From Capitulum mitella (lineage: Eukaryota > Arthropoda > Thecostraca > Pollicipedomorpha > Pollicipedidae): a stretch of DNA of 64,000 bases. A model generated the notes under the pieces. That model was given only the letters and a program-made list of their open reading frames with translations, was not told the DNA's origin and did not search any database. Position numbers and translations under genes: made by a program. The stretch is taken from NCBI GenBank assembly GCA_030062745.1, contig CP099849.1, forward strand, positions 9,387,767 to 9,451,766, in the 5' to 3' direction. The first letter of the stretch is position 1. Each line of letters starts with the position of its first letter. This document shows, piece by piece, positions 1 through 11,880 of this stretch.

Positions 1-110
1 CTGTCACAGTATGCCAAGACATGTATGTTTATTGTTCAGTGTTGTGAAACGTTTTTGTGTAAATAAACATTTTGAAACAATTCTGCGTTAAGTGTCTCAG
101 CATGTGTACA
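1..110 (+). other. 3' untranslated end of a preceding cuticle gene copy (copy 0)
   Basis: The first bases match the 3' UTRs of copies A, B and C, including the stretch around AATAAA at 62-67 and the following GTTAAGTGTCTCAGCATG. The coding exons lie to the left of the window, so the array has at least one more member. This is seen directly by comparison with 6530-6620 and 11,965-12,075. Confidence 0.9.
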
Positions 111-917
111 TCGGTGATTTTCCGGCCAGTACGTTCTCAATGTCTGACGAAAACAAAGCTAACGGAAAATTTTATTCGAGCCAATTTAGGAAACAACGAG
201 ATTTGACTAGACGTGCTTGAATAGGTAAGACCCCATCTTGTGTCGCTGGGGAAGATGCTATCTGGCTAAAAGATGAACACAAATTACTGCTTTGCCGTGT
301 TGCTCATGTGACTGAGTTTAACTCTTCCCGAAAATCACACGTTGGTGCGGAATTTCACGATCATATGTGAATGAATGGTCTGTGACACAAGTTGTGGACA
401 TCATTGGCCGTGACATCACAGCACGTCAGTAAGCAATACGGGCAGATTCAAAAGATATGCATGATAATGTACCAGATACATGTAACGAAAAAAGATGCAT
501 GATGCAAGAAGCAGGTGTGCCATGTTTTGTATTTTCGGTACAACATTAGACACATAGTAGTACTTTTGACGCAGTATTAGGCACATGATAACTACTAACA
601 GGGTTGTTAAATGAGCTGGCAACGTTAAGAGAGCGTGTCTCCTCGTATTGTGTGCGAGGATTGTTGTTGGATCTAGCGGCGAAACGATAAGTGATCGTGA
701 ACGACTGCTTGTGTCGTGAATGAGTGGAGGTAGGATCGACAACGATGAATCTCATGGGAATCGTTTCTGAATACAATATCCATTTGCCTGCTTACCCTAC
801 GACGTGCGTTTTTTGTTCATCTATTTGCATCAGGGCGTAATGGCCGAAAACATGACTTGCTGTGCGTGACACTAATTTGAAGACCCAGCAAAAGATAAAA
901 GACCATTTCGAAACGCG
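68..917. other. Unit-0 spacer, no gene
   Basis: This spacer aligns with 6593-7417, 12,032-12,890, 17,441-18,300, 22,891-23,730, 32,575-33,420 and, weakly, 34,600-35,590. A reading frame on the - strand recurs at the same place in several units, but it changes start, length and frame integrity and looks like no known protein. I see no gene here. Confidence 0.7.
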
Positions 918-2735
918 AGGACATCAATATTCAACTGACGCTGATCGATGCATGAACGCGGCCAGTGAGCGCCCAGAGCGTTACCGCTTGGCCGTCATCC
1001 GTTCATTCATAAAACGAGCATTTAAAAACTGCTCCGACTGGCCCAATAAACACCAGAAACCACAGCACGGAAGCAGATACTTGCAAAGGACGATTATTCT
1101 GATAGTGAAGATCACGTCTGCTCTCGCCTTACTCTTATAGTACTACAAGAGTAAGACCGTCATAGCCTCGTCATGAACAACATGACAGCCAAAATTAAGA
1201 AACTGGAACGTACTGATGTAGCTTATGAATTAACCCGCGCACGACCGTCGGTCGGTTACGATCATGCGCTACTAGGGGGGGGGGGGGTTGGTTTCCAACT
1301 CACGAACGGTTGATCGTACGATAAAAATAAGCACACTGGTGGAAAGCTTGTGACGAGTAGAACTCGAAACTGGTCTCATTTTTAGTTTTAGGTAATATGT
1401 AAGCAATTTACGTCCTATATATGTTTTCTCATATCCGACTGCACGAGACCGAGGAACGGTCTCAATCTCAAGGTCTTTGACTAATAATGCATAGGTAAAG
1501 GTACCAGCGCACAAGTAAAGGTCCGCAAATGCCGATACACATCTAATTTCTCAGATTTGTTCAATATATACGCCGAAACGTTGAGTTAAAGATACGGCAA
1601 TTTTCGCGAGGCTGTCGGCGTGCGCCTCAGCCGTACACCCAATAAGAAATTAACGGGAACTAATTTTATCGTAGCTTTATTTTCGCGGAAAAAGCTTATC
1701 TCTGTAAATTTCATTGATCTTAGTGGTTCTTGTGATAGTTTTTCATGCTTAAGTTTCGGAAAAAATCCGTTAGTTACCAATCTACACAATTGGCGGAGCT
1801 TTATTCTCAAGACCCTGTGTATTTCCCAAATATTCAATTTTTCTCAAACTTTTTGAGGCTCCTGGTATTACTTACGTCTGTGTAAGCCAGTTCTGCCATT
1901 TTCTACCCATTCTGAGTAATTCATCGCTGATTATGACAGTGGTACATTTTGGCTCGCAACAGTTATTCGTGACCTGACCTCAGGTCAATGGCTGGAAGTC
2001 ATTGATGCTTCGCCCAGTGCCGATAACTAGATGTCTGCTTCACTCCACACTAAAAATGTTATGAAATATTCCGTCAATTTCCGGAAAAAAACGACTACGC
2101 CTTAAAAATGGGCTTGACCTTAGGTCAATGACCCGGAAAATTCCGAAAAATCTGAGGTAGCAGATTTGTTGCATCTATCACGATCACTAATCCCTGAAAG
2201 TATTATTGTGATATCTTGTTTTGCGAAAAAGTTACAGGGCGCTAAACGTTTTTGGACATAGGTCCGTTTGACCTGAGCTAGGTCAGGCACCTGACTGGGC
2301 CTGAGGTCATAACTTTGACACAAGGTGTAAAAATGATCATGCAAAAGGTACACAAAGTTTCGTGACTCTGTGTTTGTTTGTTCTCTCGCAATCCTAGAGA
2401 AACCTCAAAGGGGAGGTCAACTGCACCCCCCAGTCGGGGGCGGGTTAAAATGCCCATACGGAGACAGCCGGCTCAGCAACGTAAACTACATTGGAATGAC
2501 TACAGAAACTCTATCGCGTCGCATGATCACGCACCTGCAGAAGGGGGCGCCTGACCAACACGCGCTGAAAGCACACAGCCACAAACTCCTACGTTCTGAC
2601 CTGATTGAGAACACACAAATCATAAAATTCTGCTCCAGCAAACACCGACTACGGTCTTAAAAACGATTGTCGTCAGCGAAAAGATGCCAGAACTCAACGG
2701 GCGGCTGAAGTCTTGCATCATTCTGTACCTTTTTA
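918..2735 (+). mobile_element. Penelope-like retroelement 3' fragment in unit 0, split by X1
   Basis: The left part (about 918-1229) encodes the C-terminal end of a Penelope reverse transcriptase, with TDADRCMNAASERPERYR and the following Trp/His-rich segment. The right part (about 2449-2735) encodes the GIY-YIG-type endonuclease region, with NYIGMTTETLSRRM and a His/Leu-rich continuation. The reverse transcriptase core is missing, so the copy is 5' truncated. The two parts are separated by the X1 element at 1234-2444. Units A, B and C have the same fragment at the same place, so the insertion is older than the duplications. It cannot move by itself. Confidence 0.8.
1230..2448. mobile_element. 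X1: 1.2-kb non-autonomous TTAA element (piggyBac-like ends)
   Basis: The element spans 1234-2444 (1211 bp) and is flanked by direct TTAA at 1230-1233 and 2445-2448. The left end begins CCCGCGCACGACCGTCGG and the right end, read inward on the other strand, begins CCCGCCCCCGACTGG, so the termini are inverted. It contains no long reading frame, but has an 11-12-base G run near 1276 and several AGGTCA/TGACCT half-sites. The empty site GAATTAAAATGC is present in unit A (7732-7735) and unit C (18,626-18,629); in unit B it has mutated to TTGA. TTAA targeting with CCC ends is known for piggyBac; assignment to that superfamily is inferred. Confidence 0.85.
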
Positions 2736-3069
2736 GTTACCCCGTGACAGGGTGACCAGATGTCCGAGATGGAGAGGGAGGAAAAGAGCGGGAGGGGAGC
2801 ATGTTATGTTTTGATGTGATTTTAGCTGTTGTGTTATTTGGACACTGACGGTACTCATCAATCTTCATCTTGAAGTGCGCGCCATTTTTTGTGTAACCTT
2901 GGATGTTTTCTATAGTAAACTCGATCACATTGCTTTGAAAATGAGGAACGGATTCCTTGAAACGTTAGCTGGCAATAAATATCAATGAAGCTTTGCAACC
3001 TTATACACGACTTGCCGAAACCAATGAAAGACATCAACAAAAACATAGAACAAACGCACAAGAATCTCT
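2736..3069. other. Unit-0 spacer between Penelope fragment and Y0
   Basis: Starts after the conserved CCCCGTGACAGGGTGA end of the retroelement fragment. It aligns with 8041-8363, 13,530-13,849 and 18,930-19,257. No gene or RNA is recognisable. Confidence 0.6.
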
Positions 3070-4292
3070 TTAACTCGTCATTGGTGAGGGGATGTTCACC
3101 GTCCCCTTGGCGCATTTCATTTCTTCACATCTCCCAAACAAATAAACGCAGCGTTCTGAAGTTTTCCCTACCTCTTCTTGTGCCAATTCCGAATATACTG
3201 ACAAAGTTTTGGAAACGAGGTCATCTTAGGCCATGTCTTAATGGCGTCACAAAAACGACCACGTTTTGCGATTTGACGTTCAATTTTACTTCACCGTCGT
3301 ATTGCCGATGCTTTTAAAATGTATGGTGGCTGTGGCTTCTGCTATGGCACTGCATATCAGCATGGCCTGTTATTTCAGTATAGAGTTCCTGCGACGTCAT
3401 GCGAGGTCATCCCAGGTCAAATACGCATTTTTTCATTTTCCGGGTCACGTAAGAATACATTTTAGAAAAGGAAGTAAATGAACGTGTTCTTGGATACGGT
3501 CAGATGGATTATGGATTTTTTTGCAACAAATTGCACTTAGAGCCCACACAACAGTTTCTAAGAACATTGCGATATTATTTTCGTAGTCTGACCTTTGGCG
3601 ATTTATGCAGATTTCAGCTTAGCGAGTAAACTCTGCTTCACATTGTGAATGACCAGCGTGGAGATAAAGGCCTTTGCAATGTTGTGCAACATTCCCTGGC
3701 AGATTGCATCAGGGACAAGGTGACTTCAAGGATCATCCAGAGATGTCACACAGAGGTCACTAGCGTGCTCGTGATACTCCGTGTATAGAAATAAAAGATG
3801 TCGCAATGTCGCATGTGGACGATAATTCGGGCCATTTCAATTTTTTTTGTGCCCAGTGCTATTTCAAAGTGTCATTTTATCCGTGCGAAATGGACCAGGA
3901 AATATGTATCGCACTACACGTTACAGCGGAGGTCAAATCTGACCTGGCCTGGGATCATGACCTTGAGTGACCTTGGGTCAGGTGGCACTTGGAATATGAA
4001 ATTAAGTTACCAGGAACATATTATCAAGCAAACTTTAGTTTGGTTAATTTTCATTGTGATCAGGCGACCATGAAGAAAATGGCCTATTCCCCATGTTTGG
4101 CATGACCAATGATGTAATCAGTGACTCCAAAGTCAGAAATGCAATTGTCTCAGGACCACAAGACTCGATGCTATCAATTGTTGATTGAATCAACCGAATC
4201 GGACCATTGGTTCTCAAGAGAGACAGGGGACGTTAAACGTCCGACGCCAGTCAATGGAAGGTGGCGAAATATCCCAGTCAGTGCCGGGTTAA
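3070..4292. mobile_element. Y0: 1.2-kb TTAA-type element in unit 0
   Basis: Bounded by TTAA at 3070-3073 and 4289-4292, giving a 1215-bp element. The right end reads CAGTCAGTGCCGGG before TTAA. The left end is better preserved in units B and C (TTAACCCGCYATCGGCTGGG). No coding capacity is seen. It carries a direct repeat AGGTCA-4-AGGTCA at 3404-3419 and TGACCTTGGGTCA at 3968-3980. Both ends carry a subterminal GGGGACGTTTAACGTCC-type motif in opposite orientations. As all four similar spacers have it at the same position, it predates the array expansion. Confidence 0.7.
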
Positions 4293-5139
4293 ATGTTCAT
4301 ATGCCCTTGCATTTCATAAGCCTTGGAAAAATAAATCTCAAATATCTCTAATGTTTGCGTTTTACAACAACCAGATCATAAGATTGCGTTCATTATAAAC
4401 AAAGGACTGGTGCAAATAGGGCACCAAAGCAGGATAGAACTTATTCGTGTCATTAGCAGCAAAAAATATTGTCCAAGGTCACCACCCTAGCTTGAATCCA
4501 TTTGACCTTGCAAGAGTCAGTGAACGCTGAAAAAGACCAAATGTACCAATGTTGACTATATGCACCGACAGTACGCTAAATGATGCGTTAAGCGTCCTTA
4601 TTTACACCTAAACTACACCAGTACCACGTGAGGCTCGAAATCTGATCAGCAAAGACAAAAAATGACGTCAAAGGTCATGACTTGACATGACCTTGACCCG
4701 AAATTTTCATTTAAGACGTCACATGAGTGGAAAATGTCGTATTCCACGTTTTAACGTTCTAACACTTGCTCTCGTCCCGTTTCGTCACAAAATCCTTACA
4801 GAAGGGCCTAGAAGAGCCCAAAAAGTGTCCAAATTTGAGCTTCTTGACCTCATTTGACATTAAGGATATTGACCTATGGTCGTGAAATGGTCACACCATC
4901 CAACTCTTGATATGCCCACTTCACCTTGAAAACTTTGAGTTTCCAGCTGTTTTCATTTCCGATACTGGCGAGACACAAACATGCCCTCTCCTTCCAGCGA
5001 GCGTTAGGGCGAAACCCCCATCAACAGTGCGTGATGACGATATATCGTATAAAACCAGACATCCCAGTGAAGCACCAGAGGCCGGTCTGACGCGACCTTG
5101 GCGGTCCGCTTGTCCTCAGAAATCGAGAGTAGTGATCGG
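4293..5139 (+). promoter_or_regulatory. Promoter-proximal block of copy A with nuclear-receptor half-sites
   Basis: The block contains AGGTCATGACTT at 4672-4683 (an inverted AGGTCA pair with no spacer, imperfect here) and TGACCTTGA at 4688-4696, which on the other strand is TCAAGGTCA, the FTZ-F1 monomer consensus. The same pair recurs upstream of copies B, C and D. Compared with those, copy A lacks roughly 100 bp just before the GTATAAAACCAGACATC segment (near 5030-5050). Ecdysteroid receptors and FTZ-F1 are known regulators of insect cuticle genes; their role here is inferred. Confidence 0.5.
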
Positions 5140-5207
5140 TATAAAAGGCACCGTCCAGCTGAAGCAGGTATCAGTTCTCCACTGACCAGAACCTCAGCAC
5201 CATCAAC
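5140..5207 (+). promoter_or_regulatory. Core promoter and 5' UTR of copy A
   Basis: TATAAAAG lies at 5140-5147 and an arthropod initiator TCAGTT at 5171-5176. The predicted start base (the A at 5173) is 33 bases after the first T of the TATA box. This leaves a 35-base 5' UTR before ATG at 5208. The spacing is identical in all five copies. Confidence 0.85.
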
Positions 5208-6441
5208 ATGAAGCTGGTGAGTGACATCGGTGACGACAAGGTGCAGAGATCTTTTCAGCCAGAGTTTTGTACGCCGTATGTCTCGTCGAACACAATACGT
5301 TTATTATTTTTTTGCACTGTGTCTGGAGAACATGTCGCACTGTCATCACATGGTTAAAACTTTCCGTACAAATAATGGAATGGTGAACTTGTAAAACAGT
5401 ACACAAATATTGACCTATTTAATGCGATTAGAAAGTAAGCTCAGATTCTAACACCCTCCACTTTGTCCAGTAAAAGGCGAAAACTGTACTGAACTGGATA
5501 TTCCGTTTAAAAAAAAAAAATACTGTCTCACCAGTTTCCTCACTAAAATCTTCACTAGTTTCTGTTGTATACTGCACGTACTGATAATACAAATGTTGAT
5601 AGTTTTGTTCCTTATCCATCCAGGGGCACGCACACGTGCTCTCGTGTTGTTTGAATGTTAAATAAACGTGCGTTGTTTGTAGTATAGCCAAGATCTTCCC
5701 GTCTTTTTTCAGTTCATTATCGCCGCCGTTCTGGCCCTGGCTTCTGCCGCGCCGTCTGATTCCGCCTACGAGCGGGAAATCATCGAAATTCTCAGACAGA
5801 ACATCGACCACAACGACGACCAGTCCTATCAGCAGTCGTAAGCAAATTGTTTGGATGTGACGTCTCAAAACTCTACGATTGCGCATGGCCATAGCGATTT
5901 CCTACAGCATTCCCGTGTCTCCTGCTCGGCGGTATGCTATTTACAGCTGTTGCGTGGCGTCACGAGCGGGAACAAGGCGATGAAAGCTTTGGTCCACAAG
6001 GTCCGTACTGCGTAATGCCGACGGATGACTAAAAAATGCAGTTCTAAATCAAATATCCCACGCCATTGTTGCTCCTTGCATTTCAGTTTTGAGACGGAGA
6101 ACGGCATCTCTGTGTCTGAGTCTGGCCAGCCGGAGGATGACGACAGCTACAGCGTGTCCGGCCAGTTCAGCTACACGGCTCCTGATGGCGTGACCTACAC
6201 CGTTGTGTACACGGCCGGAGAGGACGGCTTCCAGCCGCAGGGTGACCACCTGCCCACCCCTGTGCCGACCGAGTACCCCACCCCCGAGGTGTCGGATGAC
6301 GACGATGACGAGGAAACGTATGAGGCTGCTGCCGAAGAGGAGGAAGAGGAAGAGCAGGAAGAGGAAGAGGAGGAGGTTGCCCCCGTCTACCAGCCGCGTT
6401 ATGAGCGTGTGATCGTCGGTTACAGACCTCGCTACAATTAG
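5208..6441 (+). CDS. RR-1 cuticle protein with acidic tail, copy A
   Basis: Three exons: 5208-5216, 5713-5837 and 6087-6441, giving 162 residues. Residues 1-16 are a signal peptide that is interrupted by intron 1 after MKL, a gene structure usual for arthropod cuticle proteins. Residues 46-101 form the chitin-binding Rebers-Riddiford domain (RR-1 type), with the GQFSYTAPDGVTYTVVYTA core and GFQPQGDHLP end. Then follow a Pro/Thr linker, DDDDD at 115-119, a Glu tract at 128-141 broken by one Gln, and a conserved tail ending RVIVGYRPRYN. The protein should be secreted into the procuticle and bind chitin. The acidic stretch suggests calcium or protein binding, as in acidic RR proteins of calcified crustacean cuticle; that is inference. 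AATAAA lies at 6587-6592. Donors and acceptors are all GT/AG. Confidence 0.92.
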
Positions 6442-6592
6442 CTTTGCCTTTCTCGACTCTCGACATCACAGACTGGTCAGTACTTGTTCAGTGGCGTTGA
6501 AACGTATTTGTTAATCGTCATTTTCCTGTCACAGTATGCCAAGACAGGCATGGTTATTGTTCAGTGATGTGACACGTTTTTATGTAAATAAA

Positions 6593-7417
6593 CATTTTGA
6601 AACAATTCCGCGTTAAGTGTTTCAGGATGTGTACAACGGTGATTTTCCGGAAAGTGCGTTTTCATTATCTGACGAAAACGAGGACAACGGAAATTTTTAT
6701 CGGAGCTGATTTAGAAGACAACGAGGATTGACTAGACGTGTTCAAGTAGGTAAGACGTCCCATATTTCGTCGTTGGGGAATATGCTAACTGGCTAAGAGA
6801 CGATCACAAATTACTGTGCTATCGTGTTGCTCATGTGACTGAGTTTAACTCTTTCACGATCATATGTGAATGCATGGTCCGTGAGAAAAGCTGTGGATAT
6901 CGTTCACAGCGACATCACACATCACATCTGCAAATAATTCGGCTCAGACATAACAGATAATTTATGATGATGTATCAGGTAAATATAACGAAAACAGATA
7001 CATGGTGCACAAAGCAAATGTCCCATACTTTGCACTTTTGACACAGTATTAGAGACATAGTAGTACTTTTGACACAGTATTAAGCACATGATAACTATTA
7101 ACGGGCCTGTTAAACGAGCTGGAGACGGTATGAGAGCGTGTCTCCTCGTACTGTGTGCGAGGATTGTTGTTAGATCGAGCGCCAAAACGATAAGTGACCG
7201 TGAGCGACTGCTTGTGTCTGGATGGGTGGATGTAGGGTCGACAACGGTGAATCTCATGGGAGTCATTTCTGAATGCAATATGCATTTGCCTGTTTACCCT
7301 ACCGCGTGCGTTTCCCTTTACCTATTTGCATGACGGCGTAATAGCCAAAATATAGCATGCTGTGGGTGGCACTAGTTTGGAGATACAACAAAAGATAAAA
7401 GACTATTTCGAAACGCA
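6593..7417. other. Unit-A spacer, no gene
   Basis: Homologous to 68-917. No convincing coding region. Confidence 0.6.
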
Positions 7418-8040
7418 AGGACATTGTAAGCCCACTGACGCTGGTCGATGCATGAACGCGGTCAGCGAATGCCCAGAGCGTTACCGCATGGCCGTCATCC
7501 GTTCATACATACGACGAACACTCAAATACTCCTCCGACTGTCCCAGGACACACCAGGAATAACAGCACTCTAAACAAATCCTTGTTTTGATAGTGAGGTT
7601 GATCAGGCGATCATGTCTGCTCTTGTCTTACTGTTGTAGTACATCAAGAGTAAGACCGTCATAGTCTCGTCATAAGTAACAACATGACAGCCGAAGGTAA
7701 CAAATTGAAACGCGCCAATGTAACATATGAATTAAAATGCCAACGCGGAGACTGCCAGCTCCGCAACATTAACTTCATTCGTATGACTACAACAACTTTA
7801 TCGCGTCACATGATCACGCACTTGCAGGAAGGGGCGCCTGACCAATACATGTGGAAAGCGCAGATCAATATACTCCTACGTTCTGGCCTAACTCAGAACA
7901 CACAAGCCGTAAAATCCTGTTCGAACAAACGCCGACTACAGATCTTAAAAGCGATTGCCATCAGGGAGCAGATGCCAGAACACCACGAGCAGCTGAAGGC
8001 TTGCATCACTCTGGACCCTTTTAGTTACCCCGTGACAGGG
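7418..8040 (+). mobile_element. Penelope-like retroelement 3' fragment, unit A (uninterrupted)
   Basis: The fragment reads through TDAGRCMNAVSECPERYR (reverse transcriptase C-terminus) and, in a second frame, an endonuclease part with ELKCQRGDC and IRMTTTTLSRHM. The TTAA at 7732-7735 corresponds to the X1 insertion point of unit 0 and is empty here. The spacers after D and E lack the fragment; they diverge from this unit just after the shared ACTATTTCGAAAC segment. Confidence 0.78.
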
Positions 8041-8363
8041 TGATCAAATGTCCGAAGATGTACAGAGAGGAAGGAAGAGGGCAGGAGGGAAGCATTTTGT
8101 ATTTTGATGTGATCTTGGCTGATGTATAATCTGGAAACTGATGGCACTTACCAAGCTTTAGTTCGAAGTGCATGCCAATTTTTTGTGTAACCTTGGATGT
8201 ATTTCATATTAAACTCGATCACTTTGCTTTGAAAATGAGGAACGGATTCTTTGAAACGTTAGCTGGCAATGAATATAAATGAAGTTTAGCGGCCTCATGC
8301 ATGACCTGCCGAAACCAACGAAAGACCTCATCCGAAACATAGAACAAACTCTCAAAAAGCTCA

Positions 8364-9584
8364 TTAGCCCGCCATCAGTTGGGGGCAGGGGCGATTAACG
8401 TGTCCCTGGCTATCTTTCAAAGGAATAAATGCAGCATTCTGAAACTTTCCATAACTTTTCCCGCACCAATTTTGCATGTACTGAAAAACTTTTGGAAAAG
8501 AGGTCATCTTAGGTGACGTCATAATGGCGTCAGAAAGATGACCATGTTTTCCGATTTGACGTTCAGTCTTACTTGACCGTCTTATTGTCGGTGCTTTTGC
8601 AATGTCTGGTGGCTGTCGCTTGCGTTGCATATAAGCATGAACCGATACTTCAAAAGAAAGTTTCTGTGACGTCATGCGAGGTCATCCTAGGTCGAACATG
8701 TATTTTTGTTTTCCGGACCCCGTCAGAAAACATTTTAGCAAGAACTGAACGAACTTCCTTTGGATACGGTCAGATGGATTGCTTTTTTTTTCTGCGAAAA
8801 ATTGCACTTAGAACTGAAACAACAGTTTCCAGAAACGTTGCAATATTTTTTCGTGGTGTGACCCTTGACGGTTTTATACAGATTTGAGCTTAGCGAGTGA
8901 ACTGGTGGCGTTTGCTTCACATTGTGGATGACCGGCGTGGGGATATCGGCCTTTGCAATGTTGTGCAACATTCCGTGGATAATTCAGGCAAGGACAGACT
9001 GACTTGTAGGATCATCCAGAGATGTCACATGGAATTCACTAGCGTGCTCGTGTTACTCCATGTATAAAACTACAAGATGTTGCAATATTGCATCAGAAGG
9101 ATGACTGAAGCCATTTTAGTTTTTTTGTGCCCAATGTTCTTTGAAAATGTCATTTTTAGAATCCTTGTGACAAATGGGCCAGGAAACATGTATCGTACAA
9201 CACGTTACAACGGTGGTCAAATCGGATCTGACCTGGGATATAAATCTTGCCTGACTTTGGGTCACGTGGCACTTGAAATATGAAATTAAGCTATCAAGAG
9301 CATTTTACCGAGGAAATTTCAGTTTCGTTAGGCTTATCATTGTGATTAGGCGACCATGAAAAAAACGGACACTTTTCGTGTCTGACTTGACCTGCCATAT
9401 AATCGGTGGCCCGAAATAATAAGATGTGTACGTCACGGAATTATAAGGTTTTGTGCTATCGATTACCGTTTGAATCAGCAGAATCGGACCATAGGTTCTC
9501 GAGATAGACGGGGAAGGAGGGGAGATAAACGCCCGACACCAGTTAATGGAACGCGGCGAAATACTCAAATCAATGCCGGGATAC
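8364..9584. mobile_element. YA: 1.2-kb TTAA-type element in unit A
   Basis: The element is about 8368-9580 (1213 bp). The left target is TTAG followed by CCCGCCATCAGTTGGGGG; the right end is CAATGCCGGG. The target duplication is no longer intact. AGGTCA-4-AGGTCG lies at 8679-8694. No protein is encoded. Confidence 0.6.
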
Positions 9585-10545
9585 AAATGTACAAATGCCC
9601 TGACATTTAATCACACTTGGAAAAATGAATTAAATCTACCTCTAATGTTAACCTTTTACAAACAATCAGATCATGTGATTGGACTCAGTGTAAGGACAGA
9701 ACTTTGGTACGAACAATTTACACAGAGCTTATTCGGGTCAAAAACTTCATCCAGGGTCAATGACATCGCTTCACTTTTTTGGCTTTGCAGAGGTCAGTGA
9801 ACGCTGAAAGTGACCGTATGTACCAAAGTTGTCTATCTGCACCGACAGTACACTGAATGATGCGTTTAGCGTACTTATTTACAATCATCAGCCACATAAA
9901 AATCACGGTTGCCCGAAGTCTGATCTGCAATGGTAGAAAATGACGACATAGGTCATGACCCGACATGACCTTGATCAGAATCCCTCGAAACGTCCATTGA
10001 ATGGGAATTGTCGAATTCCACGTTTTGACGTTCCAACACTTGCCCTTGTCCCACTTCGTCAGAAAATCCGCACAGAAAAACCTGCAAAGACTGAGAAAAT
10101 GTTAAAATTTGGGATTTTTGACCCCATTTGACCTCAGTCATGTTAACTTACGGTCAACAAATGGCCACACCATGCAGCTCTTTATGGCCTCGCTCCAGCT
10201 TGAAAAGTTTTTGTCCAGCTATTTCCGTTTCCGATTTTGGAAGGGGAACAAACGTTTGTATGGAAAGTTCTACGTAGCGTGTAAGAGTAAACGTAACTCT
10301 TCCTTTCAGTGAGTGTTAGCGCGAAACCCCCTTCCATTGCACGTGATGAGGCAGGAAAATGGCGCTGAAGCATTGCTAAAGACCCAACATTAATCAAGTT
10401 TTATCACCAGTAGTAAACCGCAAAAACTAAACTTAGTACGTCCTAAAGTATCCCGTAAAACCAGACATCCAAGTGAAACACCAGACGCCGGTCCGACACG
10501 ACCTTGGCGGTCCGCTTGTCCTCAGAAATCGAGAGCAGTGATCGG
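9585..10545 (+). promoter_or_regulatory. Promoter-proximal block of copy B with nuclear-receptor half-sites
   Basis: AGGTCATGACCC at 9950-9961 and TGACCTTGA at 9966-9974 lie 572-596 bases before the TATA box. The order and spacing match the blocks before A, C and D. No gene is seen in the block. Confidence 0.5.
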
Positions 10546-10613
10546 TATAAAAGGCACCGTCCGGCTGAAACAGGTATCAGTTCTCCACTGACCAGAACCT
10601 CAGCACCATCATC
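10546..10613 (+). promoter_or_regulatory. Core promoter and 5' UTR of copy B
   Basis: TATAAAAG at 10546-10553 and TCAGTT at 10577-10582, with the start A at 10579, 33 bases from the TATA box. The upstream segment between GCGCTGAAGCATTGC and ATAAAACCAGACATC, missing from copy A, is present here. Confidence 0.85.
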
Positions 10614-11880
10614 ATGAAGCTGGTGAGTGGCATTGGCGGCGGCAAGCCACAAGGATTTTTTTGAGATGGGGTTTTGTGTGTCGTATGTCTCGTCGAACAC
10701 ATTGCACTTAGTATGTTTTTTGCTCTGGCTTGGACATCATTGTCACGTTTTTATCATGCGCTTAGAACTTTTTATACAAAATAACGGAGTAATGCATTCG
10801 TAAAACAGTTCATAAAGTTGACCTATTGAAATCGATTAAAAAGTAAGCTGAAATCCTAATACCCTCCGCTTTGTTCAATAAAAGGTGGAAACTGTACTCA
10901 CTTAGACTTCCCGTTTAAAAATTAGAATGTTCGCCTCTTAACTAGTTCTGTTGTGTGCTGCACGTGCCGATAATACAAACGTTGATGGTTTTGTTTCTTA
11001 CCCATCCATGGGCAGGCACACGTGCCCACATGTTGTATGAATGCTAGGTGAACGCGTATTGTTTGAAGCGTAGCCATGACCTGTCCGTTTTTTTCAGTTC
11101 ATTATCGCTGCCGTTCTGGCCCTGGCTTCTGCCGCGCCGTCTGATTCCGCCTACGAGCGTGAGATCATCGAAATTCTCAGACAGAACATCGACCACAACG
11201 ACGACCAGTCCTACCAGCAGTCGTAAGCAAATTGTTTGGATGTGACGTCTCAAAACTCTACGATTGCACATGGCAATAGCGATTTTCCACGGCTTTCCCA
11301 TGTCTCCTGTTCGGCGGTATCTTATTTACAGCTGTTGCGTGGCGTCACGAGCGGGAACAAGGCGATGAAAGCTTTGGTCCACACAGGTCCGTACTGCGTG
11401 GTGCCGACGGATGACATAAAAAGTGTAACTCTCAATTAATGACATTTTTCGCCTCGCAGACATTCCGAGTCGGAGTTGGTAGACATTCCACGCCATTGTT
11501 GCTCCTTGCATTTCAGTTTTGAGACGGAGAACGGCATCTCTGTGTCTGAGTCTGGCCAGCCGGAGGATGACGACAGCTACAGCGTGTCCGGCCAGTTCAG
11601 CTACACGGCTCCTGATGGCGTGACCTACACCGTTGTGTACACGGCCGGAGAGGACGGCTTCCAGCCGCAGGGTGACCACCTGCCCACCCCTGTGCCGACC
11701 GAGTACCCCACCCCCGAGGTGTCGGATGACGACGAGGAGGAGGAAACGTATGAGGCCGCTGCCGAGGAGGAGGGGGAGGAGGAGGAAGGGGAAGAGGAAG
11801 AGGAAGAGGAGGAAGCTGCCCCCGTCTACCAGCCGCGTTATGAGCGTGTGATCGTCGGTTACAGGCCTCGCAATAACTAG
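10614..11880 (+). CDS. RR-1 cuticle protein with acidic tail, copy B
   Basis: Exons 10614-10622, 11098-11222 and 11517-11880 encode 165 residues. Signal peptide and chitin-binding domain are the same as in copy A. The Glu tract (128-144) is 17 residues long and contains two Gly. The tail ends YRPRNN rather than YRPRYN, a change shared only with copy C. The 3' UTR (AATAAA at 12,026-12,031) also matches copy C closely, so B and C are the youngest pair or have been homogenised by gene conversion. A secreted chitin-binding cuticle component is expected. Intron 1 is 475 bp and intron 2 is 294 bp. Confidence 0.92.

Noticed and set aside
416-742. Recurring - strand open frame (about 110 codons) in the spacers of units 0, A, B, C and E
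   Set aside because: Its recurrence follows from the spacer duplication. Start, stop and frame are not maintained, and no protein family is recognised.
6167-6469. Long open frames opposite exon 3 of the cuticle genes on the - strand and in a second + frame
   Set aside because: They are shadows of a GC-rich, strongly biased exon and are explained by the cuticle protein reading.
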